Assembly (NCBI GenBank): GCA_914767715.1
Contig: OU612068.1
Location: 26,784,001-26,848,000 of the forward strand
From: Membranipora membranacea
Taxonomy: Eukaryota > Bryozoa > Gymnolaemata > Cheilostomatida > Membraniporidae
Direction of reading: 5' to 3'
DNA: 64,000 nucleotides
This document shows, in pieces, positions 60,601 to 64,000 of this stretch; the first letter of the stretch is position 1; the number at the start of each line of letters is the position of its first letter. Below the pieces are notes generated by a model. That model had not been told where the DNA came from. It saw nothing but the letters and a program-made list of their open reading frames with translations, and made no database searches. The position numbers were made by a program, and so were the translations under genes.

Positions 60601-61323
60601 AGGACACCGTGTCAAAAATAACAGCTGGAAAGTTTGACAGAGGGCTCGCAGGAAAAAATGGTCAGTGGAATGTGTTATAGTAAAAACGGATTCCGATATA
60701 AAAATGCTATATTAAAATGTTTGTCATTAGCTGCTGAAGATAGATAATATTCACAAAGTGCGTTCATAGTCTAGTTGTGCTAAAATGGAATGACAAAACT
60801 ACTAGATAATAAATTGGAGAATAGGCCATCACGTTCTATTAATTCACACATTGAAACCTTTTTGTTGCCTTTCATTTGACCCAGTTTAGGAGGATGGTCC
60901 CATCCTACGGCAACTGCTGTCAACAACAGGCTTGATCATTGTGTAGGGCTTAAAGCCCCTCCCTTACCGAAAACAGCAACATTAGTGAAGACTTCAGTCT
61001 ACAATCTGTTTTTCATTTGTAATGTTTAATAAACTTTTGCCTTATTAACAGCTGTGGTGTATGGAGTTGGATCCTATTTTGCTCGTGATTCAAGCTACTC
61101 CTACAACTATGCCAAACCAAACGCTAGTAATGAAAGGTATATCATACAAACCAGAGTTATAACTGGTGATTGGATAAAGGGAGCACGAGGAATGAAGGCG
61201 GCACCATACAAGAATCCTGTTCTTCAGTATGACTCTGTAGTGGATAATGTGCAAACTCCAGGAATCTATGTCGTATTTCATGATGTCGCTGCATACCCTG
61301 AGTACATCATCAAGTTTAGATAG
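18547..61323 (+). CDS. PARP14: Gene 2: full-length PARP14-like mono-ADP-ribosyltransferase with an RRM array
   Basis: Thirty-three exons with mutually compatible phases sum to 7656 bases, giving 2551 residues and a TAG stop. Approximate layout: residues 1-110 N-terminal and Ser/Pro-rich; 111-1010 nine RRM-like units; 1010-1480 KH-like repeats; 1490-1690 macrodomain 1; 1700-1885 macrodomain 2; 1930-2135 macrodomain 3; 2275-2350 WWE-like; 2355-2551 ADP-ribosyltransferase. Predicted triad His2438, Tyr2470, Ile2533. Vertebrate PARP14 is usually described with fewer RRMs. The start Met at 18547 is the first in-frame ATG of the first recognisable exon; an upstream coding exon cannot be excluded, because the frame is open to the acceptor at 18516. 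The protein is probably cytosolic and nuclear, with no signal peptide or membrane segment. Exons from 47162 onward match gene 1 one for one. Confidence 0.85.
19076..19492. mobile_element. hAT-like MITE, 417 bp, carrying a tRNA-like segment
   Basis: Ends CAGGGGCGTATATT and AATATACGCCACTG are inverted repeats flanked by a perfect 8-bp duplication AGACCAGC (19068-19075 and 19493-19500). The right half holds a minus-strand tRNA-like head at 19369-19452. No coding capacity. Confidence 0.85.
19369..19452 (-). repeat. tRNA-like SINE head inside the MITE
   Basis: On the minus strand, TGGCTGAATAGCTCAGTGTG resembles an A box and GTGGGTTCGAATCCCAT an exact B box. The anticodon stem does not pair well, so I read it as a tRNA-derived pseudogene, not a working tRNA. 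Confidence 0.6.
20403..20654 (+). CDS. PARP14: Gene 2 exon 2: Ser/Pro/Thr-rich linker
   Basis: This is a 252-bp exon, phase 1/1. It encodes a disordered segment with repeated S/T-P sites (SGDYSPDRHPVNSPNQNRSP, then KTPTPAPR and APTPSPLL), probably proline-directed kinase targets. The donor is TACA|GTAAGC. Confidence 0.75.
21855..23648. mobile_element. hAT-like element of the CAGGGCTCTCA family, 1.8 kb
   Basis: Left end CAGGGCTCTCAACC and right end GGTTGAGAGCCCTG are perfect inverted repeats. A 7-bp duplication GTAATAT flanks them (21848-21854 and 23649-23655). A 424-bp relative is at 40113-40536. The element contains a LINE fragment and an internal repeat (GCATAGCTTATCACAA near 22740 and 23430). 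Confidence 0.82.
21970..22270 (+). mobile_element. LINE reverse transcriptase remnant
   Basis: IIAGKASQRMYVVKKMLHLS and FKSFVVSLLMYCLPVL match the thumb region of non-LTR retrotransposon reverse transcriptases. A frameshift near 22190 then leads to KVFNVAKNLRLDVGDLDNIV. It lies inside the hAT-like element, so it was inserted or captured there. Confidence 0.65.
24013..24031. repeat. (TAAA)n microsatellite
   Basis: Nineteen bases of ATAA repeats after diverged sequence. This looks like the tail of an unidentified retroelement. Confidence 0.6.
24032..26148. other. Gene 2 intron 2 interior: no gene seen
   Basis: AT-rich DNA with no supported exon. A weak tRNA-like stretch sits at 24480-24590 on the minus strand (GGTCATGGGTTTGGTTAGCC in place of a B box). 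It is too degenerate to call. Confidence 0.5.
26149..26546 (-). mobile_element. LINE reverse transcriptase C-terminal remnant, minus strand
   Basis: On the minus strand NIRSVLSYASPVFFQFLSNK and LKLEHVQDSATKIIEPD read like the end of a CR1- or Jockey-type reverse transcriptase. After a frameshift near 26310 the typical tail continues with VASNEDHPLFSC and RLHTIYRPPKCGKKK. It is a broken fragment. Confidence 0.75.
27069..27233 (+). CDS. PARP14: Gene 2 exon 3: first half of RRM-like unit 1
   Basis: This is a 165-bp exon, phase 1/1, encoding VISVKIISNPSKMALSEKDL and AGAIIQMETAS: strand, helix, strand, strand. The intron falls right after strand 3, as in the other units. Confidence 0.8.
27556..27684 (+). 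CDS. PARP14: Gene 2 exon 4: second half of RRM-like unit 1
   Basis: This is a 129-bp exon, phase 1/1. AALVVSTKTHRLHSGITVEA supplies helix 2 and strand 4. A Pro-rich tail (SPAPKEVEKPPPITK) leads to the next unit. Confidence 0.78.
27795..27811. repeat. Poly-G run of 17
   Basis: Uninterrupted G tract in the gene 2 intron after exon 4. It could form a G-rich structure or be a slippage-prone site. Confidence 0.9.
28459..28513. repeat. Hairpin
   Basis: TAGCATTTCATTATCAATCAC is mirrored by GTGGTTGATGATGAAATGCTA with a short loop. Confidence 0.75.
28520..28816 (+). repeat. Interspersed repeat family A, plus orientation
   Basis: Third copy in the window; see 5267-5630 and 11608-11940. It ends just upstream of exon 5. 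Confidence 0.75.
28882..29004 (+). CDS. PARP14: Gene 2 exon 5: first half of RRM-like unit 2
   Basis: This is a 123-bp exon, phase 1/1. It encodes VLVTFEETLSNVMLNQLKRN and then DIIITFEREEG. Acceptor CTCCCTAG, donor GAAG|GTTAG. Confidence 0.8.
29223..29342 (+). CDS. PARP14: Gene 2 exon 6: second half of RRM-like unit 2
   Basis: This is a 120-bp exon, phase 1/1. It opens with the recurring DAEALI helix and strand GAVMVYEECV, then a Ser/Thr-rich linker. Confidence 0.78.
29440..29575 (-). repeat. tRNA-derived SINE, minus strand
   Basis: On the minus strand GGCGAGATGGCGCAATTGAT and GTGGGTTCATGTCCCGC occupy A- and B-box positions. The same body words recur at 57243-57400 (TCCTGYGGCACRAATYGCC). 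Confidence 0.6.
29850..30065. repeat. Diverged repeat related to the 4700-4880 segment
   Basis: Contains ACTAAATAAAGTGG and a CCTCCxCTxCCATTTT end, both also seen in the gene 1 intron. The boundaries are not resolved. Confidence 0.35.
30915..31570. repeat. Tandem array of about 145-bp units
   Basis: Four diverged units, each with GCGGCAGCATATCCGCAA-like, AAGTGAAATGTTAAGAG-like and AACAACGTGCTGAATCC-like blocks. The unit pitch is near 145 bp after subtracting an inserted palindromic element. Confidence 0.75.
31190..31320. mobile_element. Short palindromic MITE, copy 1
   Basis: An imperfect inverted repeat (CCTAGAACAAGTTTTATCCA against TGGACCAAACTTGGTCTAG) with a central 30-bp near-perfect palindrome at 31237-31266. 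Relatives are at 41361-41507 and 42076-42184. Confidence 0.65.
31755..32125. repeat. Minisatellite of TTTTCCCACC units
   Basis: Degenerate units of about 12-18 bp (ATTTTCCCACCAAGCC and similar). It produces long, repetitive open frames on both strands that are not genes. Confidence 0.85.
32140..34190. other. Foldback interior: no gene seen
   Basis: AT-rich DNA without a supported exon, repeat array or transposase. Confidence 0.5.
34198..35102. mobile_element. Inverted-repeat element with long arms, 905 bp
   Basis: Arms of about 170 bp contain repeated GGAATGAACGTC-like words. The ends are CTTGGAATGAACGTCAGC and GCCGATGTTCATTCCAAG. An 8-bp direct repeat TGTGTGCA flanks it (34190-34197 and 35103-35110), which is a probable target duplication. 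No coding capacity. Confidence 0.7.
35440..35775. repeat. Minisatellite of GGTGGGAAAA units, inverse of 31755-32125
   Basis: Reverse-complement counterpart of the left array. The array ends also match (CATTTTCCCAATGTCATTAT against its inverse near 35750). Confidence 0.85.
35985..36600 (-). repeat. Arm repeat R, minus orientation
   Basis: Its reverse complement matches 37712-38265 along its length and 30538-30900 for the first 370 bp (shared GGGAATTCCAGGTTGAAA, TGGCACGGACAATWTTTGAT). The outer edge begins AGGCCAGAAGCAG in all three. Confidence 0.8.
37066..37182 (+). CDS. PARP14: Gene 2 exon 7: linker with a second WVVL motif
   Basis: This is a 117-bp exon, phase 1/1, after acceptor TTTTACAG. 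SPTLDTEQSWVVLDSMEEGQ repeats the W-V-V-L core of exon 1, again with acidic residues around it, and ends at the same ATGA|GTAAG donor. The two exons look like duplicates. Confidence 0.72.
37405..37711 (-). repeat. tRNA-SINE-containing repeat S, minus orientation
   Basis: Its reverse complement matches 38585-38866 and continues through the site where the other copy carries a hAT-like element. The minus strand has GTAGCTCAGTGGTATGGC and GGGTTGACTCCCATGGAG boxes. Confidence 0.75.
37712..38265 (+). repeat. Arm repeat R, plus orientation
   Basis: Third copy of the R repeat. It forms an inverted pair with 35985-36600 around exon 7. Confidence 0.8.
38585..38866 (+). repeat. tRNA-SINE-containing repeat S, plus orientation
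   Basis: TATAGCTCAGTGGTATGGCT at 38694 and GGGTTCGACTCCCATGGAGG at 38739 are A- and B-box-like. It is interrupted at its right end by the hAT-like element and resumes at 40908 with TCGGCAAAGTTCCGGCG. Confidence 0.75.
38978..39078. mobile_element. Solo left end of a CAGGGCTCTCA hAT-like element
   Basis: About 100 bp nearly identical to 21855-21955 and 40113-40195. No matching right end is found next to it, so it is a truncated copy. Confidence 0.7.
39872..40001. repeat. Palindrome of about 130 bp
   Basis: TAATAATGTGAAAACATGGC is mirrored by GCCATGTTTTCACATTATTA. The centre has GACCTTGATCACGGTC-like pairing. Confidence 0.8.
40113..40536. mobile_element. Nested CAGGGCTCTCA hAT-like MITE, 424 bp
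   Basis: CAGGGCTCTCAGCC at the left and GGTTGAGAGCCCTG at the right, the same ends as 21855-23648. No target duplication, probably because the left flank was rearranged by duplication of the host element. Confidence 0.8.
41361..41507. mobile_element. Short palindromic MITE, copy 2
   Basis: TAGGTTAGATCAAGTTTGG against ATAAACTTGATCCAACCTA, with CGCCTGCATT against AATGCAGGTA inside. Confidence 0.65.
41672..41827 (+). CDS. PARP14: Gene 2 exon 8: first half of RRM-like unit 3
   Basis: This is a 156-bp exon, phase 1/1. LEIYEYPDDVTISELVDHFV and QVYTLEFLQSG give strand 1, helix 1 and strand 3. The donor is TCAG|GTAGG. Confidence 0.8.
42076..42184. mobile_element. Short palindromic MITE, copy 3
   Basis: AAATTTGGTCTAGTTTGCCTG is mirrored by CAGGTAAACTGGACCAAACTT. 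It is most similar to the right arm of 31190-31320. Confidence 0.65.
42652..42882 (+). CDS. PARP14: Gene 2 exon 9: end of RRM-like unit 3 and start of unit 4
   Basis: This is a 231-bp exon, phase 1/1. DAERILGKPEQWLESGDEVT closes unit 3. RMVKKSLKKIEIVSCEML and HDVIVVFKNPQG form the first half of unit 4. Confidence 0.82.
42975..43296 (-). mobile_element. tRNA-derived SINE, about 320 bp, with intact target duplication
   Basis: On the minus strand GTGGTCTAATGGTTAAGGGT (A box) and CCAGGTTCGATTCCCAGC (B box) head a body ending in GATGATGATAC. A 13-bp direct repeat CCAGTAGGTATCA flanks it (42962-42974 and 43297-43309), showing target-primed insertion that is fairly recent. Confidence 0.88.
43488..43628 (+). 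CDS. PARP14: Gene 2 exon 10: end of RRM-like unit 4 and linker
   Basis: This is a 141-bp exon, phase 1/1. DAQQLVDGSKLHKISSSITT is the helix 2 and strand 4 segment. An acidic linker (SADDDEG) follows. Confidence 0.78.
43911..44201 (+). CDS. PARP14: Gene 2 exon 11: linker and first half of RRM-like unit 5
   Basis: This is a 291-bp exon, phase 1/1. A polar, Gln/Ser/Gly-rich linker precedes ETLLVYNLLDVDEETLSYWV and DKAIIKVPLVG. Confidence 0.82.
45149..45409 (+). CDS. PARP14: Gene 2 exon 12: end of RRM-like unit 5 and start of unit 6
   Basis: This is a 261-bp exon, phase 1/1. NEYNLHGEKLRIERI closes unit 5. STVIQVVVSTKSSQPIHNDV and DVFIITYPTEN form the next unit. Confidence 0.82.
45583..45634. 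repeat. AT-rich palindrome of 52 bp
   Basis: CATGGTGTATACATATGTAA mirrors TTACATATGTATACACCATG almost perfectly. Further related ACATGTATTATACA words follow to 45670. Confidence 0.85.
46442..46567 (+). CDS. PARP14: Gene 2 exon 13: end of RRM-like unit 6
   Basis: This is a 126-bp exon, phase 1/1. DVRAVLNRKPHRHAGIDFDV gives helix 2 and strand 4. KPRGLILYSPLPG leads on. Confidence 0.78.
46673..46706. repeat. Hairpin
   Basis: GTTAGCTCTGATTG and CAATCAGAGCTAAC form a perfect 14-bp stem with a six-base loop. Confidence 0.85.
47162..47347 (+). CDS. PARP14: Gene 2 exon 14: first half of RRM-like unit 7
   Basis: Partner of gene 1 exon 1. The intron sequence just upstream (46955-47055) matches 1-85, so the duplicated block extends past the left window edge. 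Confidence 0.87.
47758..47788. repeat. Hairpin
   Basis: CCTCCTGTATAG and CTATACAGGAGG make a perfect 12-bp stem. Gene 1 lacks it. Confidence 0.85.
48079..48333 (+). CDS. PARP14: Gene 2 exon 15: RRM-like units 7 and 8
   Basis: Partner of gene 1 exon 2, with the same length and phases (VAERIYTAHQKKPIKLNGTE). Confidence 0.87.
48634..48882 (+). CDS. PARP14: Gene 2 exon 16: RRM-like units 8 and 9
   Basis: Partner of gene 1 exon 3, with the same length and phases (DFGMMLSQHYNINLAECPDL). Confidence 0.87.
49121..49397 (+). CDS. PARP14: Gene 2 exon 17: RRM-like unit 9 end and first KH-like unit
   Basis: Partner of gene 1 exon 4, phase 1 to 2. It is over 95 percent alike by eye. Confidence 0.87.
49832..51285 (+). 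CDS. PARP14: Gene 2 exon 18: KH-like repeat block and start of macrodomain 1
   Basis: 1454 bp, the same length as gene 1 exon 5. Bases about 49945-50240 are identical to gene 1 apart from isolated changes; from about 50755 on, substitutions become frequent. It ends IVNAANEDLDHCGGLAYAVV, the macrodomain first loop with the Asn and Gly-Gly of ADP-ribosyl hydrolases. Confidence 0.94.
51525..51983 (+). CDS. PARP14: Gene 2 exon 19: macrodomain 1 core
   Basis: Partner of gene 1 exon 6, with the same IPPISTGIFGFP loop. Confidence 0.93.
52576..53336. mobile_element. Copy-2-specific MITE, about 760 bp
   Basis: Imperfect inverted ends of about 65 bp: CAATGGGGTTG with ACAGATGAGACCATA, against TATGGTCTCATCTGT with CAACCCCATTG. 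Gene 1 keeps the uninterrupted site TGCAATTGGGATTTT at 5641-5655, implying a 2-bp AT duplication. The interior is AT-rich and noncoding. Confidence 0.75.
53556..53662 (+). CDS. PARP14: Gene 2 exon 20: start of macrodomain 2
   Basis: Partner of gene 1 exon 7, differing by one Lys for Arg change (TILQKVNLEIV). Confidence 0.88.
53810..54031 (+). CDS. PARP14: Gene 2 exon 21: macrodomain 2 middle
   Basis: Partner of gene 1 exon 8, nearly identical in protein. Confidence 0.9.
54110..54195 (+). repeat. tRNA-like SINE head
   Basis: GTGGCTCAGCTGGTTAGAGT is a good A box. GTGGGTCTGAAACGCAC is a mutated B box. It is present in gene 2 intron 21 only. Confidence 0.55.
54472..54693 (+). CDS. PARP14: Gene 2 exon 22: macrodomain 2 end
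   Basis: Partner of gene 1 exon 9, with loop TTIAFPALGTGNLGYPEQNV. Confidence 0.9.
55136..55286 (+). CDS. PARP14: Gene 2 exon 23: linker with a basic NLS-like insert
   Basis: 151 bp, 16 codons longer than gene 1 exon 10. The extra part includes VLPLPPRKRQ (residues about 1893-1902), which resembles a short nuclear localisation signal. Confidence 0.84.
55510..55659 (+). CDS. PARP14: Gene 2 exon 24: start of macrodomain 3
   Basis: Partner of gene 1 exon 11 (FLRIVIGSITEHNADIIVNS), ending SMGG. Confidence 0.87.
55987..56058 (+). CDS. PARP14: Gene 2 exon 25: macrodomain 3 helix
   Basis: Partner of gene 1 exon 12, 72 bp (AVARALLNKGGHKVQAEIQN). Confidence 0.83.
57055..57237 (+). CDS. PARP14: Gene 2 exon 26: macrodomain 3 middle
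   Basis: Partner of gene 1 exon 13 (GIWVTSAGDMNAKHIIHLDS), ending FPALGTG. Confidence 0.87.
57243..57420 (-). repeat. tRNA-derived SINE, minus strand
   Basis: Shares body words with 29440-29575 (AGTCCTGTGGCACGAATTGCC, CTGGAACAATCAACC). It begins six bases after the exon 26 donor. Confidence 0.6.
57725..57958 (+). CDS. PARP14: Gene 2 exon 27: macrodomain 3 end
   Basis: Partner of gene 1 exon 14 (ILKIPPKEMSKYILEAVGSY). Confidence 0.87.
58249..58499 (+). CDS. PARP14: Gene 2 exon 28: linker and helix
   Basis: Partner of gene 1 exon 15 (HGLSPSGAASPIREDIVKLD). Confidence 0.85.
59020..59271 (+). CDS. PARP14: Gene 2 exon 29: pre-WWE fold and WWE start
   Basis: Partner of gene 1 exon 16 (ANIKVSGLPKAVSNMSDLIT, then AVQWKYTGREGKPKNFDT). 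Confidence 0.87.
59666..59678. repeat. Poly-G run of 13
   Basis: Uninterrupted G tract about 70 bases upstream of the exon 30 acceptor. Confidence 0.9.
59748..59886 (+). CDS. PARP14: Gene 2 exon 30: WWE-like domain end
   Basis: Partner of gene 1 exon 17 but 15 bp shorter; ends NQFEVIRDK. Confidence 0.86.
60036..60181 (+). CDS. PARP14: Gene 2 exon 31: start of ADP-ribosyltransferase domain
   Basis: Partner of gene 1 exon 18 (MPKTWVQPHDTYQELVVTPG). Confidence 0.9.
60477..60660 (+). CDS. PARP14: Gene 2 exon 32: catalytic His region
   Basis: Partner of gene 1 exon 19. VPLWHGTDQDTVSKI places the triad His at about residue 2438. Confidence 0.93.
61052..61323 (+). CDS. PARP14: Gene 2 exon 33: catalytic Tyr and C terminus
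   Basis: Partner of gene 1 exon 20, one codon shorter, ending TAG. YGVGSYFARDSS carries the triad Tyr (about 2470), and PGIYVVFHD the Ile (about 2533). Confidence 0.94.
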
Positions 61324-63924
61324 ATTCTGTTTGTTACTCACATACGTTTTAAGTCTTTCTTAATTCTACTAGTAGAATTTCTCTCATTGAGGAATTTTGA
61401 AGGAGTTTGGCATCAGGGTGGAAGCTGATCTTTCCTCTGCACAGTGCTGTCACTGACTACTGATGGACATAGTTTGTGCTCTGTCTAGATAAGGAATGTG
61501 TTATCAATTATAGCTTGATATCAGTTTTTAGTATTTGAAATGTAAAGAGTAAATGCATGCCAACAAGTCTCTAGTACATACACCACCCTAGACTATCAAG
61601 ACAATCACATCACATATATATTCATCTGGCGGTTTTTCCTATAAAAATAAATCAGGACCTGTATTATTGCCACTCATTAATATTTATTCTACCTTGACAT
61701 TAAATGCCAATGACTAATCTTTTCTGGAATTCCAGTTTGATAAATAAAGTTTTCACCAAGGACATAAGATAACATTCGACTGCTTATCATTGTTTAATCA
61801 TGTATGTGGAGGAGTCAGTTTCATTTTATTCTAACTGATTAACAGTAACAGGCAGGGTTGAGTGGATAAAATTTCGTAACGCTGTGTGTATCAAAACGTG
61901 ACTTGATATCTGTGATAAAAATAGATCAATGATTGTCCCGTTCTCTCACCTCAATGAGGGGTTTTGAATAACATTGGTGCACTAAATTCCAATTCAGCAT
62001 TTGAGCCTCATTTGTAACAGCTACCAACACTTGTTGTTAAGAAGTAAACCCATCTGGACAGTACATCTTCATCCTGGCGAGTTGTAAAACTTTTTGATCA
62101 GATGAATATGGCAACTTTTAATCTGAGCTTGTTACAATCCCAGTCCGATTGGCTGAGTTATAAATTTATGTCCAGATTGCCACTGGGCATAATGGCTATA
62201 TGTCTGAGTGACATTTGAATCATATCCATGCCGTTGTCAATAGCATTACTCCCTGCCACTTAAACCTGTTTATGTATAATAATTTGATAAGGAACTGTGT
62301 AAAATGAGCAAAAGCGTTGATGTCTCGACAAGTGCAGGAGAGGAAAAGATACTGATTGTATCGGGTGGTGTTATCAAATGACCCCGAAACAATGACAATC
62401 AAGTGAGTGTAACAGATACAGTCTATTTTTCACAGAACTGATTGCTGCTTGGTCCATTATAAACAGAAAACAAACTCCTTGATGTAATTCATGTGGTTCT
62501 TAAATTCTCGCTTACATCAAGGAGAATTCTCCCTGCTTACATGATGAAACTTTTTTAAACGGGAGTTGCCTTTTCATTTCAGAGTGTGAATAAATCTCGA
62601 TCAAGCAATCATATTAATTCTGACTTTCAACCGTCCAATTGTTACAATTTCAGAGATATCAGCGAATCCATGTTACATCAATTTAAAATCACATGCAAAA
62701 CCAGAGCTAATATTATATCGATGTAGGCCTCTCATAAGACTAGACGTGGTATTCCTTACTTTGGACATTGAGTTGGAAGCCAAAGCCGACTAGGAAATGT
62801 GATAGGCCTATGAGTCAACTGTCATTGCCTTACAGGTTAGATTATGTTTTGGATTGCTGAGAAGCTAGTACAAGCACTGTGACTTTGTAATGTATGTAAT
62901 CAGAAATATATGTATATAATATAGTAGTAGTTTGCCAATGTATGTCCATTGGCGAGCATGGGCTCCTGTAGCATGTCTTATTGAACTAGTCAAGACAGGT
63001 ATCTAAATACCTAAGGCTAAATGCTCTTAGCAAGGCAGAAGCCTTCTACATCCCCACTCAGCCAGTACCTCTTACTCCCTCTCCCACAGGCCTTCTGGGT
63101 AATTTTAGAAAATAAATAATTTAACTATATAATCTTATTATTGAACTTGGAAAGAGACAGTTAATAATATCCCTGATATATCCTTCCCTGAGAAGGATAT
63201 AAAACCTCTATTTAACTTCTTGAAGAGGTTGCAAAGAATCCCTTTTTGGCAACCTCCTCCACCGGTCCATATGCTATGGCATACAATTGGCAACAGTGTT
63301 CAGCCTCTTACGGTAACCTCGTTCCAACTCAGTGTAGACAACTATTTGCCCGCTGGGAGCCTAGGGCCCCTCAGAAAGACATACCTTTACTTGGAAATTG
63401 ACAAAGTAACATTACAAAATAAAGTACAGTTGTGAAATACCCTTTACCAGTGGTTCCTACATATCGTAGCAGCGGGTGGATTGTGTATACCCACAAATGA
63501 GTGTAGCGAAAGTAGAGAGCTGAGCCTAGCATACACGCGCCCCAGCATGCAATCACATGAATCCAACATTCATTTAGATAAGCACACTTTGCCTGCCATT
63601 GTACTCCTTTGCTCACCAAACAAAAGGCCTTTTGTTACACAACTCTCATAGGTGCATTGAGGCATGTCTCCCTGACATCGGCCCCCAGGGCCTATCCAAC
63701 AGGGTCTTTTAGAACTGTACTTTATTTTGTAATGAATAGCATATAAGTTCCAATGTGGCAAGGGAAGGTAAACACATACTTACTTTCCTACCAGGTAAGC
63801 CTATTCTCTAGCCCAGCAAGCATGTATGATGCATTCACCAGTGTCTTTCGAGAGGGTTGGGTTTGGGAGATTGTTTTACTACTTTGCAGTTGGGTGATCA
63901 TTTAGAAGGAGATAAAACTACCCC
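61324..63924. other. Downstream noncoding region
   Basis: 2.6 kb with no supported gene. It holds the gene 2 3' end, a perfect 13-bp hairpin CTCCTTGATGTAA/TTACATCAAGGAG at 62475-62524, and otherwise unremarkable AT-rich DNA. Confidence 0.6.
61743..61748 (+). terminator. Poly(A) signal of gene 2
   Basis: AATAAA 420 bases after the stop, followed by GTTTTC. Another AATAAA at 61646-61651 is an alternative. Confidence 0.5.
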
Positions 63925-63927
63925 CCC

Positions 63928-64000
63928 CCTCCTTCAGCCTGACATGCATCATCAGCAAACTGCTAGAGCACGTCATCACTAGCCACATTATGAAGGTCGT
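63928..64000 (+). mobile_element. LINE reverse transcriptase fragment cut by the window end
   Basis: SFSLTCIISKLLEHVITSHI matches the conserved P-x-S-L-T-x-x-x-x-K-L-x-E block of non-LTR reverse transcriptases. It follows a run of C that may hide a frameshift. The rest lies to the right. Confidence 0.75.

Noticed and set aside
63220-63435. 71-codon open frame downstream of gene 2
   Set aside because: No domain or splice context, and ordinary base composition. It is probably chance.

Overview
The window is animal genomic DNA: AT-rich, with long genes split by GT-AG introns, AATAAA poly(A) signals, and many interspersed repeats (hAT-like DNA transposons, tRNA-derived SINEs, LINE scraps, foldback elements). 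I cannot name the species. An invertebrate is likely, and a marine deuterostome such as an echinoderm is one possibility, but this is inference from gene content and repeat style only.

The protein-coding content I can support is two tandem, same-strand copies of one very large PARP14-like gene. Gene 1 occupies 209-14625; its 5' part lies left of the window and 20 exons are visible, encoding about 1810 residues. Gene 2 occupies about 18547-61323. I assemble it from 33 exons whose reading phases all fit, giving a predicted protein of 2551 residues. The layout of gene 2 is: a short N-terminal segment and a Ser/Pro-rich linker; a run of RRM-like units, nine by my count, each cut by a phase-1 intron at the same place in the fold; a block of degenerate KH-like repeats, mostly in one 1454-bp exon; three macrodomains; a low-complexity and alpha-helical linker; a WWE-like domain; and a C-terminal ADP-ribosyltransferase domain. 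The catalytic residues look like H-Y-I, as in mono-ADP-ribosyltransferases. Gene 1 shows the same order from the seventh RRM-like unit onward. In vertebrates PARP14 acts in interferon and antiviral responses, and its macrodomains read or remove ADP-ribose marks. A similar write, read and erase arrangement on one polypeptide is inferred here.

Region by region: 1-14625 is the 3' two thirds of gene 1. 14626-18516 is the intergenic gap, with a tandem duplication of about 600 bp and a palindrome. 18517-46567 holds the N-terminal exons of gene 2, with very large introns packed with mobile DNA, including a 6-kb foldback-like structure (30538-36600) and a 2-kb hAT-like element with a perfect 8-bp target duplication (38867-40899). 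46950-61323 is the part of gene 2 that parallels gene 1 exon by exon. 61324-64000 is noncoding apart from a reverse transcriptase scrap at the right edge.

The two copies differ in informative ways. The 5' part of the large KH exon is nearly identical while flanking introns have diverged, which suggests gene conversion. Copy 2 has a basic, NLS-like insert between macrodomains 2 and 3. Copy 1 carries a decayed, scrambled piece of exons 18 and 17 in an intron. Different repeats occupy equivalent introns. I found no CRISPR arrays, rRNA genes or intact tRNA genes.
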